Positions 12,101 through 27,100 of a stretch of 64,000 bases of DNA are shown here, in pieces. Origin of the DNA: Singulisphaera sp. Its GTDB lineage: Bacteria > Planctomycetota > Planctomycetia > Isosphaerales > Isosphaeraceae. The DNA is taken from the NCBI GenBank assembly GCA_027451445.1, contig DAIDJG010000074.1:1-64000 (forward strand), given 5' to 3'. The number at the start of each line of letters is the position of its first letter. The stretch's first letter is position 1. The notes beneath the pieces were generated by a model, which did no database searches, was not told the origin of the DNA, and worked only from the letters and a program-made list of their open reading frames with translations. Position numbers and translations under genes: made by a program.

Positions 12101-15100
12101 CCCTGGATCCGGGCAGTCAGGCTCCCGACGTTGATGGTGTTGGCGACGGCGCCTGCGCCGGTGTTGACGTAGGCCGTGGTCCCGGCCGCGGTCGATTGCA
12201 CGCTGAAGGTGTTCCCACCCGTGCCCAGGTTCACGTTCAGCGTGTTGAGTCCGCGGTACGAGATGCCCGAAGAACCCATGCCCAAACCTTTGAGATTCGT
12301 CGCTGTGAGAGTGCCGGACGCGCTGGTGTTGTCACCGGTGTCATCCACGTTCAACGTGTCGATCGCATGGCCCGAACCGTCAAGCGCCTGACCGTTGACC
12401 ACGAGCGGACCCTGGATCGGCGCGGTCGCACCGCCGACGCCCGGCGCCAGGCTGCCGACGTTGACAACATTCGGCACGCTGCCGGCACCTGTGTTGATCG
12501 TCGCGGTCGTCGCGGCCGCGGTCGCTAGCACGTTAAAGGTGTCACCGCCCGTGCCGAGGCTGACATTCAGCGCCTTCAGGCCACTGTACGCGATCCCCGA
12601 CGGGGCGAGGCCCAGGCCCGTAATCTTCGTGGCCGTGAGCGTGCCCGACGCGCCGGCGGCATCGCCCGTGTCATCGACGTTCAAGGTATCGAGCACCTGA
12701 CCCGATCCGTCACGCCCTTGACCGTCGATCATCAGCGGACCCTGGATCGGCGCGACGGTCCCGCTCGTGGCCGGCGCGAGGCTTCCCACGTTGACGGCGT
12801 TCGCGTTCGTTCCCGCGCCCGTGTTAACAGTCGTGGCCGTCCCGGCCGCGGTTGACTGTACGTTGAAGGTGTTGCCACCCTTGCCCAGGTTTACGGTCAA
12901 CGTGCTCAGTCCATGGTACGAAATGCCCGTTGGAGCCATCCCCAGGCCCGTAAGGCTCGAGGCCGTGAGGGTCCCGGACGCGCTGGCGGCATCGCCCGTG
13001 TCGTCCACGTTCATCGTGTCGATCACGTGGCCCAAACCGTCCCGGCCCTGACCGTTGATGACGAGCGGACCCTGGACCTGCGCGGTGACGCCACCGGCAC
13101 CCGGCGCCTGGCTGCCCACGTTGATCGTACTGGACGTGGTGCCGGTGCCTGTGTTGACGGTCGTGGTCATTCCAACCGCGGACGCCTGCACGTTGAAGGT
13201 GTTCCCACCCGTGCCCAGGTTGATGTTCAGCGCCTTTACGCCACTGTACAGAATCCCCCCGGAACCCATTCCCAGCCCTGTGAGCCAGCTTGCCGTGAGT
13301 GTGCCCGTCGCGGCGGACGTGTCGCCCGTGTCGTCCACGTTCAACGTGTCCAGCGGATGTCCCGTCCCGTCCTGCCCTTGGCCGTTGATGACGAGCGGAC
13401 CTTGAATCGTCGCGACAACGCCACCCACGCCTGGTGCGAGGCTGCCCACGTTGACGACGTTGGCGTTCGTGCCGGCGCCGGTGTTCACGGTCACCGTCGT
13501 CACGGCCGCCGTCGACGGCACGTTAAACGTATTCCCACCTGTGCCCAGATTGACATTCAGGGCCTTCAATCCGCCGTAGGTGATGCCCGACGGCCCCATC
13601 CCCAGTCCGTTGAGGCCCGCGGTCGTGATGGTGCCGGTCGCCGCGGCGCTGTCGCCCGTGTCGTCGACGTTCAGGCTGTCCAGCGGGTGTCCCGAAGCGT
13701 CTTGGCCCTGGCTGTTGATGACGAGCGGGCCCTGGATCGTCGCGGCAACGCCACCGATGCTGGGCGCCAGGCTTCCCACGTTGACGACGTTCGCGTTCGT
13801 GCCTGCGCCCGTGTCGAGCGTCGTGGTCATGCCGGTCGCGGTCGCTTGGACGTTGAAGGTGTTGCCTCCCGTGCCCAGGCCGACGTTCAACGCCTTCAGC
13901 TCGCTGTACGAAACGCCCGACGAGCCCATCCCCAGACCGGTAACGCTCGTGGTTGTGATCGCGCCGGTCGCGGCCGCGGTGTCGCCTGTGTCATCCACGT
14001 TTAACGTGTCGGAACCGTGTCCGGCGATCGCGAGCGAGCCTTGTACGCCGCTCACAATGCCGTCGTTGAACGGCGCAGTGCCGCCGACGTTGACCGTGTT
14101 CGTGCCGCCGCCCGTATCCAGCGCTGTGGTCGTCCCGGCTGCCGTACTCAGAACGTTGAAGGTATCAGAGCCCGAGCCGAGCTCGACGTTGAGTGCGCTG
14201 AGGCCCGAGTAGGCGATCCCGCCTGCGCCCATGTTCAGCCCTGTGAGCGCCGAGGCGGTTAGCGTGCCGGTCCTGGCCGCGTTGCTGCCGGTGTCGTCGA
14301 CGTCCAGCGTGTCCGAACCGCTGCCGATCACCGTCAAGGTGCTCTGAATGTTGTCGACGAGTCCGTTGTTGAACGGCGTAATGCTGCCCACATTGACGGC
14401 GTTCGGACCGGTCCCGCCGTTGATCGTCAACGGGGCGTGAATGGCGAGAACCGAGAATGTGTTGCTTCCGCCTTGACCGTTGAGCGTCGTGGGGACGGAC
14501 TCGTCATGGACCGTGAACGTGTCGGCGCCGCTTTGGCCGTTGACGGTAAGCGATTCGATCGCGGCAGTGTCATTCACCTGCTCCTGGCCCAGCGCAACCT
14601 GCGTGCCGTCGAGCGTGAAGGCATTATTCGAGGCGGAACTATTGACGATCACACTGTCGGTGCCGGTCGTGCCGGAATCGGCGATGTTCGTCGTGCCGCT
14701 TCCAGACCCGTTCAGGTCCACGGTGAAGGTGTCGCCCGCACCAGCGCCGTCGAGGTTGGCGACGCCCGACCATTGACTCACGGTGAACGTGTTAGCGCTG
14801 GCGCCGCCGGTGAGGGTGGCGTTCTCGATGCTGCTGAGGACGAAGGCGTCTTCGAGACTCGTGCCGTTGAAGCGGTTGAGCGCGGTCTGGGACAAGGCGA
14901 AGTTGGCGTCACCGGTGGCCGACACGGTATCCGTACCGATGTCACCTTCCACGGTGTTCGCGCTGCCCAGCACGTCGCCGCTGACATCGATCGTGCTCGT
15001 GGCCGTGCTGGCCTCTCCGTAACCACCGTGCAAGGTCACGGTCCCCTTGGTAGTGATCGAGCTTCCCGCAGTCACGGTAATGTTATGAGCAGCCTGGACG

Positions 15101-18100
15101 GTCACGGGCCCTGTGCTCGTCGTGACGGTCGATCCGGAATCGACCGCAAAGTTGCCCGACTGCGCGGCGGACTTCGTCACGATCAGCAGGATGGCCCCCG
15201 CGGCACTGACGCCATCAGCCGCCAGGTTGCCCGAGTTGTGGACGTCGAGCGAGCCGCCCGAGGAAGCTTCCAATGTTCCGACCTGGGTCTGGATCGGGTC
15301 GGCCGGCGAACCGATGTCGCCCGTCGCGATCAAGTCGATCGTTGCAGCGGACACATCGTTCGTGAGGTTCGAGTCCTCGATCGTTCCCGTTGCATTGATC
15401 GTCGTGGTGCCACTCGGGCTCGAGACCAGTCCGGTGAACACGGCGTTGGTCGCCACCGTGGTCGTCGAGCCGAGATTCAGGTTCACACTTCCCTGGCTGG
15501 CGGTGATGGCCTGCAAATCCACCGTCGCGGCGACCGGCACAACTTGCGTCGTCGTTGACGTGTTATCGCCGGAACCCGTTGTCACTTGCACCTGCCCCTC
15601 GCAGTCCTGGACGGAGACCACGATGTCTCCTGTGGTCGAGGAGATGTTGCCGAGCTGAACGACCGGCGCCGTCGTGCCGCCGCGCGGTGAGAGGGTGAGA
15701 TACACACCCGACGCCGCCGAGGCCTGCTGAAGACCCGACGGGTCATTGGGGTCGATGATCGGGGAAACCAGTAGGGGCGCGGTGCTCGTGCCGATGGTTC
15801 CTCCGGCCGCATCGAGGGTGAGCAGCCGCGTGTAGAGCAATGCCGACGACGTCCCCGCCAGGATACTGCCTCCCGCGGCCTGGATCGTGGTCATCCCACC
15901 GACGTTCACAATGTCGCCGTCGAGGATGATGTCGCCGCCGCTCGGGTTCGTGTTCTCGATGTCGAATCCCGATGCCGAGGCGTTCGTCGTCAGCTTGTAC
16001 TGCCAGGAGGTCATCGAGCTCATCGAGTCGTTGACGGTGATCGTGGGCGGGTTGCTGACGTTGAAACCCTCGATGTTCTGGAGCACGAGGTTCTTCGTCG
16101 ACGCATTGGTGATGTCCACGGAGTTGAACGAGACGGTGAACTGAAGGTTGGAGCTGCCCTCAGTCACTCCACCGGGAGCGTTCAGCTCGACCGATCCCGC
16201 GCCGCTGTTCGTGAGCGACGCGACGTCGACCTCGTTGCCATTGACCGTCGCACTGATCCCGTCGTCCTTGGTGATGTTGCCGTTGGCGTCCACGGTCAGC
16301 GCGGCGTCGGCCGTCGACCCAATCGCGACGTTGGAGTTGAAGTCGATTGTGTTTGCGTTCGTCTCCGTGCCCGGGCTGGTCGTATCCGTCGCGCCGCCGA
16401 GGACCGTCTGGATCGTCTTGGTGATGTCGTCGCATACTTCATCAGGACTGAACAGCAGACCCCCGAGGCTGACCACTTCGCCGACAACGTGGCAGACCGT
16501 ACCGATCACGACCGTGACCGTCTGAACGACCGTTTTCGCGTCGGTCGTGGCGTCGTGAACGTAATTGTCGTTGTCCGGCGTTGGCTGGAGCGCGTTGACG
16601 AGGAGGCTGCCCGCGGTGATCTGAGATCCGGAATCCGTGTGGACCTTGACATTCAAGGTCTTGTCGTTGCCGGCGTTCGAGGACAAGGTTCCCGTCAGGC
16701 CCGTCGTGGTGGTGTGCGCGTGTGAGACGGTGTTGGAGTTGACCGCCTGCGCGGTGATGGTCACCGCGCCCGAGGTGGTGATGGTGGTGTTGGAGCCGTA
16801 GATGTTCGCGAGGTCGCTCACGCCCGTGGAAACAGTCGAGTTCGCGGTGTTGGTCCCGGCGAGGTCGAACGGCACGCTCGAATCGCTGCTGGCGAGTTGG
16901 GTGATCGAACCGTCCGTGGCCGAGAGCGTGAGCTGAGCGACGAAGATCTGTGAACCGGAGTCGATGTTGGCGAGAGTTTGCGAGCCCTTGATGGTGCTCG
17001 TCGAATCGGTCTCGTTGTTGGCCACGGCGCCGCCGACGGTTTCGGTCGCGGCGGCCTCCAGGTCGTCGGTGTTTTGGGAGACGATCTGGAGGCTTGCGTT
17101 CGGGGCGTTCACGATCGTATTCATGCCCAGGCTGGCCTGGGTGATGGGATCGGTGATAGTCACCGTCGCCGCTGCGGCACCGTGGCCCACGATACCGCCC
17201 GAACCGCCCGTAACCTTGATGCCTGCGTCGGCGTAGTTCCCCTGGTTCTGATTATCCGCGGCAACGTTCGACGCGGTGGCGAGGAACGCGATCGAATGGC
17301 CAGCCGCCAGCCTGGTCTGGCCGGTGGTGGTGTCGTCCGTCCTGGCATAGACCGTGCTACCGAGCGTGCCGGTGGCCGACGAGGAGCCGGCGCCGATGAT
17401 GCCGCCGTTCGTGCCGTCAGCCTCGGCATGGAGCCGGTTGCTCGATGCGCCGGTAACGTTCAGGGCGTTCCCCGCGGAGATCGTGTCGTTGTTCTGAAGA
17501 TGAGCGGTGACCGTCGCGTCGCTCGTCGAGCTTGCATTGGCGCCGACCACCGAGAACGCGGCGCCGCCGCTGGCGGTTGCGGTCGACGAGGCCTCGTTGT
17601 TCGCTTGTTGCGCGGGAGTCGACGCGTCGCTGTAGTTGTTGAAGGCGCGGACGTCGATGTCGCCCGTGGTGGTGGAGATTTGCGTCCAGGGGCCGATCGT
17701 CGATTCGACGGTCGGCGTCCACTTGGAGGTCGCGTCGGAATCGCCGACACCAGCGGCGAGGCCGGCACCCACGCCATTGGCCTTTGCCGAGGTATTGCCG
17801 AGTGCAAACGACTTGATGTCGGCGGTGCCTCCGACGGTGAACTGGGCGCTGCTGTCGCCGGAGGACAGCCCCGCGTAGACGTTTGGACTTGCTTCGGCGT
17901 CCGCGCTGGCACCAGCCACACCTGCTCCCACGCCACCCGCGCCCGCTGTGGCGCTCGTGGTGACGTTGTCCGTTTCGATCGCTTCGTCGGTCAGGTTCCC
18001 ACCGGCCGTGAGACTGTTCAGGTCATTGAGATAGGCCTTCGTTGCGCCCGCGTTCTTGGTGGCCTTTGCCGACATCTCGCCAACGCCTCCCACCAGGCCC

Positions 18101-21100
18101 CCCGCGCCGCCGTCCGTTGTGCCGCTGAGGCTCGAGGTTGAGCTGGCCTCGATGCTGACTGAGCCGGATACCGACAGCGCCGAGCCGCTATCGACGTACG
18201 CCTCAACGTTGCCGGAGACCGTCTCGGTCCCGGTGCCGCCCGCGCCGGACGTCGCGAGGGAGGCGGCGATGCCGAAAACGTCGGAGCTAAGCGTGTTGTT
18301 GGCCGTGGCGTTGATGGTGAGCCCACCCAGGGTCTGCCCTGTCGACTGACCAAGCTGAACGTTCTGACCGAGGAACGCCAGAGTGTTGCCGGTCGACGCC
18401 ACCGACGCGGCGCTGACACCGGCGGAATCACCACCGGCGATGCTCACACCCTTGGCATTCGCCGAGAGGGTCCGCGTCGCCAGGGCGCTGACGTTCAACC
18501 CTGCGCCGCTTGTGACCACCGCGTCGCCCAGCGCGCCGGACGAGGTGTGTCCGACAAACGCTTGCTGTGTGGCGGAATCGTTGACGAAGGCTGCCTGCGC
18601 GCCGAGAGAGGAAGCGAGCCCTCCTTGACCGGCGTACGATTCGACCATCGGACTACCGCTCTTGGCCGGGCCCCCGGTGTAACCGGCCTGAACGTTGATC
18701 GCCCCGGAAGACCCTGCGCTGACGGTCGCGCCGTCGTCGACGTACGCCTGCGTCGCGTCGCCCAGATCGACGATGCCAACCGAGCCCCCGACGCTCGTTC
18801 CCAGCGACCCGCCGACGCCACCGACGATCGCGTGAACCAAGACGGTGTCCGTCGCCTTCACGTTGACGCCGGCGCCTCCGTACACGGTCGACCCCGAGCC
18901 GACGTAGGCCGTCACGTCGGTGGGCGGACTGGTGGTATTCTCTGCATTCTCGATCGTCGTCGTATCGGCTGGCCAGCGGTCGAGCGTCTCTCCGGCGAGA
19001 CTCACGTTCTTGGTGGTGCTAAACGCATTATTGACCGTCTGGCCAGTCGTCTGCGTGTCGTTCTGGGCGTTCTGAACCGTGCTCAGATTCGTGTTCAGCC
19101 CGACTGCGCCATTGTTGAGCGCGATGGTCGTGTTCACGTCCGTGGTCATCTTGGGGGAGAGCTGGCCTGATCCTTGCGTGTCAAGGCCGGTGCCGATGCT
19201 GATGAGCGCCAGCGCACCGTCGACGGCAAAGTCGGCACCGCCGGCGAAGGAGAAGACGTCGGTGGTCACCGTTTTGTTTCCGGTCGCGGCGATGTCCACC
19301 GCTCCTTGCGCGGCCTGGACGTTGGACTGGGCGACGTGCGCATCGACCGCGTTCTCGATGACGACCACGTTCACGCCGGCACCGACGCCGCCGTTGACGA
19401 CCCCGGCACCGATCGTGCCGAGGTCGTTGCTCTGATTGACGGTATCGTTGGCGTGCACGACGACACTTTGACTGCTTCCCGTCGCAAAGGCCGCGTTCTG
19501 ATTGACGTTGGCGGCATTGATCGACGCTGCCGTCGTCCCGTGGAGCAGGACCACCCCTGCCGAGAGCCCAAGCCCCAAGGCCCCGCCGGCGCCGACCGCC
19601 ACGACGACGTCGCTGACCGTTTCATGGGAATCGGCCTCGACCTGCGTTTCGCCGTTCGCGTTGGTGGTCGAGTTCGTGATGTCGGCCGTCGTCACGTTGC
19701 CGAGCAGGGCCACGGCCACCGAACCGCCGCTCCCCACGGCGCCTGCCGCCCCGATGTAGCCGTCGTCAAGCGTAAGCTTGGACTCGTCGTTCGCCACGAC
19801 GTTGAGGTTCCCGGTCGTGTTGACCGTCGACGAAGCGCCGATGTACGCCTGGGTTGACCCGCTTACGTTGACCCCCGAGGCGCCCCCCGCAACGCCCGCG
19901 AGCCCGGCGGCCGCGACTCCTCCCGTGATCGACTGGACCGTCTCGCGCGACCAGGCACCAACCTCGACTCCACCCGTAACGCCGTTACCCCCCGCAGTGA
20001 CGGTTGAGCCGGTGATCGAGGCCCGAGTGGCGTTCGAGACGATGTCGGCATCGGCGCCGACCGCCGCCGCCCCCGCGCCGGCGGCCACCACGCCGCCGCC
20101 GCTACTGATGTTCGTCGTCTGGATCGCGCGGACGACGACCGTTTGCCCGGGATTGGTGGTGTTATTGATCGTCGAACCGTCGATGTAAGCGTTGGTGCCG
20201 TCGCCGACGTTGTTGACGACGACGTTCATGCCCAGGCCCGCGGCTCCGCCCGCGGAGCCCGTCGCGGCGACCACGCTGATCTGGACCGAGTTCTCGGCAA
20301 TGACTGCAAGGCCGTTCACCGATTCCGTCGACGCCGTGTCCGCAGCCGGATCCCAGTTGCTCACGTTGATCGCACTGCCGTTGGCTGCCGCGTTGACGGT
20401 CGAGTTCTCAACGTAGGCATTGGTGTTCGTCTTCAGGACGTTCACCACGACCGTGCCCCCTCCGCTGGCTCCCGCCGCGGCAGAGAGGGTACCGGACCAG
20501 GCGGTGATGGAGTCGCTCGACGTGGCCAGCAGGTTGACGTTGCCATACGCGGTCACGTGCGAGCCGTTGATGAACGCGTTGATCGTGTCTTCGATCAGGT
20601 TCACCGATGCGGATCCGGCCAGCGCGCTGGCTCCCGACGCCGCGATACCCGCTCCCTTCGCATCGATCGTGGACGTCGAGAGGGCCTGCGCCGACACGTC
20701 GCTGCCGGAGGACGTGGCGGTGGAGTCGCTGATCGACGCCTGGATCGTGTTCTTGATGTCGTTGTAGGCGCCTCCGAGCCCACCGCCAACGCCGCCCGCG
20801 ACGGCGAGCGAGCCCGAAAGCGCATTGATCGCCGCGTTCTCTTGCGCCAGGAGAGCGATGCCTTGCGTTCCCGCGACGTTTGTACTGTTGTTGACGTTCG
20901 CCTCGACGTCGTCGCGGATGAAATTGAGCGCGACTGCTCCGCCGAACGCGAACGCTCCGCTGCCGGCGCCGGCGACCGTGTAGTTGTCGATCGTGGACGT
21001 GTCGGTGGCCTTGACGTCGATCGTGTTCGCCTGGATCGTTCCGGCGTCGTTCTTCAGGTACGCAAGGACCTTGTTGACGGTCGGCGACGCCGGCGCGTTG

Positions 21101-24100
21101 GGGTCGCCGCCGATATAGTTGTACGACACCGAGGCCCCCACGGCGGCGGCGCCGGCACCCGTGACGGTGCCGGCAGCCGCGTGAATCGTGGCACTATCGC
21201 TGGCTGTGACGTTGAATGTCCCCAAGTTCGCCGCAACGCTTTGGCTCGCGGCGAGGTCATCCACGTAGGCCTGGACCGAATTGGTGATCCAGTTCAAGGC
21301 GATCGAGCCGGCCGCGGCAGCGTCTCCCGCCCCAGCGCCGCTGATGGCCAGAGCGTTGATCTGGGCATCGAGCGAGGTACCGAAAACGCTGGGCAAGTTC
21401 GTGGGGGGCGCGAACGTCGCCGTCACGTCCACGTCGCCGCCCGAGGACTGCACGGTCGAGGCGTCAATGTAGGCCGTCAACGTATCGCCAACGTCGTTGG
21501 TGGCGCTGGCCACGCTGGCGGCCGCCGCGCCCGAGGCCCCCAGGGCCCCCGCCAGGACCGCGATGACCGAGGAATCGAGCGCGGCGACGTTGACGGAACC
21601 GGGTGCAGTTACGGTCGACATGTTCGCGATATGCGCATCCACCGTGTTGTGGATCTCGTTGACGGAAACCGAGCCGCTGACCGCCGCCTGCCCCGACGCC
21701 GCGCCGCCGACGGTGGCGTTGGCGATGAGCGACGACGACGTGGCTGTGACCGACACGCCGCCCAAGCTCGTCGACACGTTCGCACCGGCGATCTCGGCGC
21801 GCACGGTATTACTGATGTCGTTCGTGGCCACGGCCGCGCCGGCCGCGACGCTTTCCGCACCCGCGATACTGAACGCACCCGAATCGATCTGCGAAGCGTC
21901 CGTCGAGTAGACCGTGATCGGACCACCCGCGGTCACGGATCCGTTCGCGGGCGTGTTCGCGATGTAAGCGTTCTCGCTGTTTCGCACGAAATTGAGCGAG
22001 ACCGTCGCACCGAGGGCAAAACCGGCCCCGCCTGAACCGGCGATCGTGTTGCTGAAGAGCTGCGACGTATCCGTCGGCAGCTTGAACGACGTCACCACCA
22101 GCGCGCTGGTGGGGTCGGCCACCGACGAGGGGGGAGCGAAGCCCGCACCCACCGTGACACTTCCCCCAGCCTCGACCGTCGAGCCGTCGATGTAGGCGGT
22201 AATCCCGTTAGTGGTCGCCGAGTTGTGATCGACGGCGTCGGGGTTCGCCGGATCGAAGCTGCCCCCCATGTAGTTGTAAGCGATCGAGGCCCCGACGGCG
22301 GCGCTCCCCGTCGAGACGGCAATGCCACCCGCGAGGACGTACATCGTCGCGCCTTCGGAGGCCGTCACGCTCACGTTCCCGTGGGCCGTGATCGCCGAAC
22401 CGTTCGAGATATGGGCATCCAGGTCGTTCGCGATCGAGTTGATGGTGATCGAACCACCGAGCGCGAAGCCCGAGCCGCCCGAGCCGCCCACGGCGATCGC
22501 AACGAGCAGCGGACTGGAGGTCGCCCGCACGTTGACGTCCGACCCCGTGGAATCGACCGTGGAACCGTCGATGTAAGCCTTGATCGAGTTCGTGACCAGG
22601 TTGTAGCTCACCGCCGCGCCCACGGCGGCCCCTTGCGTGGCAATCGCCACTCCGCCCGCGACCGACACTATCATCGACGTGTCCGATGCGCTGACGCTGA
22701 CCGCGCCGCCCGCGGTCACGTCCGAGTTGCTGGCGATGTGCGCGTCCGTCGTGTCGGTGATCTCGTTGACCGACGCCGACCCCGCCCCTGCGATGCCGCC
22801 ACTCCCGGCGCTCACGCCGACGCCAACGGTCCCGCCAGCGATCTCGGCATTGTCGGTGGCGGTCACGGTCACCGTGCCATTCACGGCAACCGTCGAGCTG
22901 TTGATGTAGGCGTGGGTGTTCGCATCGATCTGGTTGTAACCGATCCCTGCGCCGATCCCGGTCTTCTGCGAGACCGTGACGGCGCCTCCAATGGAGATGA
23001 TCCACGAGTTGTCGAAGCTCGTGACGGCCAGGTTCGAGTTACCGGTCGTCCCGCCCGCCGCAGGCTGGATCGTCGAACCCGTCACGTACGCGTCGGTCTC
23101 ATCGGCGATGAAGTTGACGGCGACCATGCCCGCTCCCGCAGCGCCAGTCGCTTGCGTGTTAACGCCCAGCGACCCCGCGATCGCCACGATGCGGGGCTGG
23201 TCGGACGGGTTGGCATCCGTGGCGGAAACCGTCATCGAGCCGCCGGTCTGCGTGATCGTCGTCCCGGCGATGTAGGCGAGCGTCGAGGCACGGTTGTTTT
23301 CCGTCCCGATAATGTTGACCGAGATCGCCGCGCCGTAGCCGCCGGAACCGCCGAAAGCTCCGCTCCCGGCGATGGTCCAGATCTCAGAGTGGTCCGTGGC
23401 GGTGATGTTGGAGTCGGCCCCCAGGTTCAGCGTGGCGCCCGTAACATACGCCTCGGTGTCGGGCAAGATGATGTCGACCGAGACCGAGCCGGCGACCGCA
23501 TTGGAACTTTGTCCGGCGATCGCCGTCGCTCCCGAGGCGCCCGCGGTCAGCGACCCGATGTAACCCGCGTTATTCGCCGTCACGTTGAGCTGGTTCGTCG
23601 AGAGCGTGGCACCATCGATGAACGCCCTGGTCTTCGTAATCACCGCGTCGGCGCTGAACGAACCGGCCACGGCGGTGGCACTCGATGTGTTCGACTGGGC
23701 CGTCCCAATCGCGCCGGCGACGCTCACGATAATCGTCCGCTCCGCGGCCTGCACGTTCGCGGTCAAGGGTGTGAAGGTCTGCGTTCCCGACCCCTTGGAG
23801 AAGTCGAGTGCGATCGGGTTGCCGTCCAGGGCGTCGGCGTACGTGCCGGCCAGCTCGAAGTCGTTGGCATCGACAGGGATGACGTAGTAGACGCCGCCGT
23901 TGGTCAAGCCTCCAATGGGACTGCCGCTGGTCTTGTATTGCACCGCCTGTCCCGCAGCCAGAGTGTTCGGCGTCGTGAAGGCGATCACCGACGTCTGAAT
24001 CGCGGACGGCAAGAAGGTAAGCGCCGAGCCGTCGGCGGTCGTCAGAGTCTGCTTCCCCGTGGCGCCGCTGGCGGAGAGCGTGAGTGCCTGCCGCGATTCG

Positions 24101-27100
24101 GCGTGGGCCAGTGTGTCCGCAAGCTGGATGTCGTAGGGATCGACGACGATCGCGTAGTAGGTCTGGTTGTTGTTCAATCCACCGATCCCGCTCGTACCGG
24201 CGCTATAGGTCACGGGGTCGCCCGTGACGAGACCGGTCTTGGCGGCAAAATGGATCGTATTCGACGATTGCTGCTGGTCGGGGTTGAACGCCAGCGGCGA
24301 GGTCGCATTGGTGACGAACGTACCGTGGTCGTTGATGTAGGCTAGCGTGGTGTTCTGAATGACGTTGAGCGAGGCATCGCCCGAGACCGCGATGCCAGAC
24401 TTGCCCTGCACCTGTTCCTCGGTCTGGCCCGCCTCGCCGAACAGGCCGGGGAGGGAAACGCCGTCGAGCGGGTCTTCGGACTGCTTTGACTCGTCGAATA
24501 GGTTGGGGAGCGACGTGCCGTCGAGCGGGTCGTTGTTGTTGCTGCTGTTCTGCGGCTCGGGCGGGGTGGGGGGCGGCTGGGTTACGCTCACGGCGGCGTA
24601 GGCGACGCTGGCGACGAAGCCCGTATTCTGCGCATTGACGTTCAGGCTGCCGACGTCGTAATTCCCCTTCTGGGCCGGCGTGTTCAGACTGCCGATGACG
24701 GCCTCGGTTGTGCGGCTAACGTTGTTGACGGCGACCGTCACACCCACGCCCAGGTGTTGTGACTTGACCGCGCCTCCCGTCACGCCAACCGCGATTGTAT
24801 TGTCAGTGGCCTGGACCGAAACGGCCCCGGCGGGCAGCGGGTGGTTGTTCGCGTCGTAGCCGGCGTTGACGGTAACACCGTCCTGGATCTGGGCGATGGT
24901 GGTACTGTCCAGGTTGTACCAACTGATCGTGCCGTCGAAGCCGATGTCGCCCGAAGCACCGACACCCGCCTGAACGAGTGAGATCGCAAGCACCTGGTGG
25001 TTGGCGAGGACGTTCAGCGTGCCGGAGGCGCCCACTCCGATCTTCGCCCCCGAGCTGATTTGTGCAATCGTTGTATCGTCAAGGGCGTTGATGTAGATTG
25101 ATGCCCCGTAGCCGCTGCCCGCCGCGTCGTCGCCATAGAGGTTGAATGCTTCGCCCACCGCGCCTTTCGCGCCCTTCTCGCGGTAGTTCTTGACGAACTC
25201 CTCGGGGGACAGGTTGAGCGCGAATTTGCCGCCCTCGGCGATGTTGTTGTAATCGGTCTCGGCCGTCACAGCGACCGACTGGCCGGGGTTCTGAAGCGCG
25301 AGGTTCGACCCGTCGCCGAGGTAGTTCGGATCGCTCGCTTTCTGATTGATCTTGGCGTTCCCGACGATCGCCTCGGTGTCGTTGACATACACCAGGACCT
25401 GAAGGTTGCCCGCGATGCCGACGGAACCTTCCGCGCCATTTTTCACGCTCGATAGCGCGTCGTTGTTGATCAGTAGGCCCGCGGCCCCCAGCTCGCTGTC
25501 GCTCAGGAGGTCGCCCACGAACTTGGTGGGGTCTTCCCCGAATTTGGATTGCAGGGCCGCAGTGGTGGTGGGGACGATGAGGGGGTACTCGGTCTTCGCG
25601 CTGACCGTGAGCGTGCCGTAGGCGTCGAGTTGGGCGCCATCCTCGACGGTCGCGGTGACGGTCGGGAGGTAGACACCTACCATGATCGCGAGCGAGCCCG
25701 AGGTGCCGCCCGTCGCTTCGCCTCCGCCCCCACCGCCCTCGGCGCCCGCTTCTGGCTTGGCGAGCTCACTCGCCGCCTTGGTGTCCGTGTTGACCTCGAG
25801 GCTGGAATTCACACTCAGATCCGCGGCCGATTCCAGGACGGCGGTCCCGGTGATGTCGGTCTTGACCGTGTTGAGCTCCACCTGAACGACGATCGCACCG
25901 GCCAGGGAGACGCTCGGCGAGCTGCCGCTGCCGCCGGGCAGGCCTTCGACCGCGCTGGCGGGCGACTCCTTCGCCGTGCTGTTGTGGGCATTCGGGTCGG
26001 CCGGGGAAGCGAACAACTGGGAGGCCCACGAATTGATCGCCGGGGCAGCGACAGCGGGCTTGCTCAACTTGTCGCCGAGTTTCGGCTCCTCGCCGATGCC
26101 CGTTTCGGCCTCGCTGCCGTCGTCCACTCCGAGCTTGGAGCCAATCGTCAGGCCCTCGACGGCCACCGGCTTCAGGATGTGCTTGGTCCCGAACATCACA
26201 TCGGGATTGTTGCTGCCAAAGGAAATGATGTCAGTCGGGCGGTTGTCCACCGGAGCGAGCGGCATGGTGGCGTTGATGTGGGTCGACGTTGCGGAACCCA
26301 GCGAGATCGGGAGGGCGTTTCCGGCCAAAGCGTGGGCCAGGGAGTCGGCCAGTTCGTAGGTGCCCGTGGTAGCTCCCGGGATCACGTAATAGGTCGTGCC
26401 CGAGACCAGTCCGGTGACTCCGACATCGCCGGGAGAGGAGACGGGGCCTTCGTAAACGAACGGGTCGCCCTGATGATAGCCGGGGTCGAACGGGTTGCTC
26501 GGGTCCCCGAACGTGATGGCGTTGTTGCTGATGTGGATCGGCGTCTGGAACGGCGTGCTGAACTCGACCGTCGTGGTCGTGCCCGAAGTCAGACTGATGG
26601 GGACGACATTGCCGGACGCGTCCAGAAGCTGGATGACCCCAGGATTATTGACCGGGTCGGACACGGACACGTAGTAGGTGTTTCCCGGCGTGAGGCCGTT
26701 GATGGCTTCACTCCCCGAAGCGGGGCCGTTGTACACGACGGGCTGCTTGTAGGAGAAGCCGGGATTGAAGCCGAAGTCGAGCGTGTTCGCCGTTGAGTCG
26801 ACGGTTAGCGGGAAGGTACCAACGGGGGGCGGTGCGCCCTGGCGGACGGAGTCGATGGCCTGGGCCGTCCAGGTTGCGCCGAGAGCCGCGGCATTCGCCG
26901 TATCGGCGGCCGACTGCGTGGTCAGGTTTTGCAGGCCCGCCTGGTACGCCGCCTGCGCAAGCGCGGCGGTCGAGGCCAGTCGCATGATCCTCGGGTTCGC
27001 GGGATCCTGCACCACGTAATACGTGGTCCCGTCCGACAGGTTGGCGATGTCGGTCCCAAGCGCTCCGTAATAGACCAGCGCCGTGCCGGTCGGCAGCGTG

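Noticed and set aside
9419-14320. CRISPR-like regular repeat spacing
   Set aside because: The repeats are 330 bp coding units with no short conserved repeat alternating with unique spacers and no cas genes nearby.
20143-24345. Long plus-strand frames of 630 and 706 codons opposite the giant gene
   Set aside because: Arg/Asp/Gly-rich composition with no motifs; they mirror the repetitive Gly/Ala/Thr/Val codons of the giant gene in a high-GC genome.
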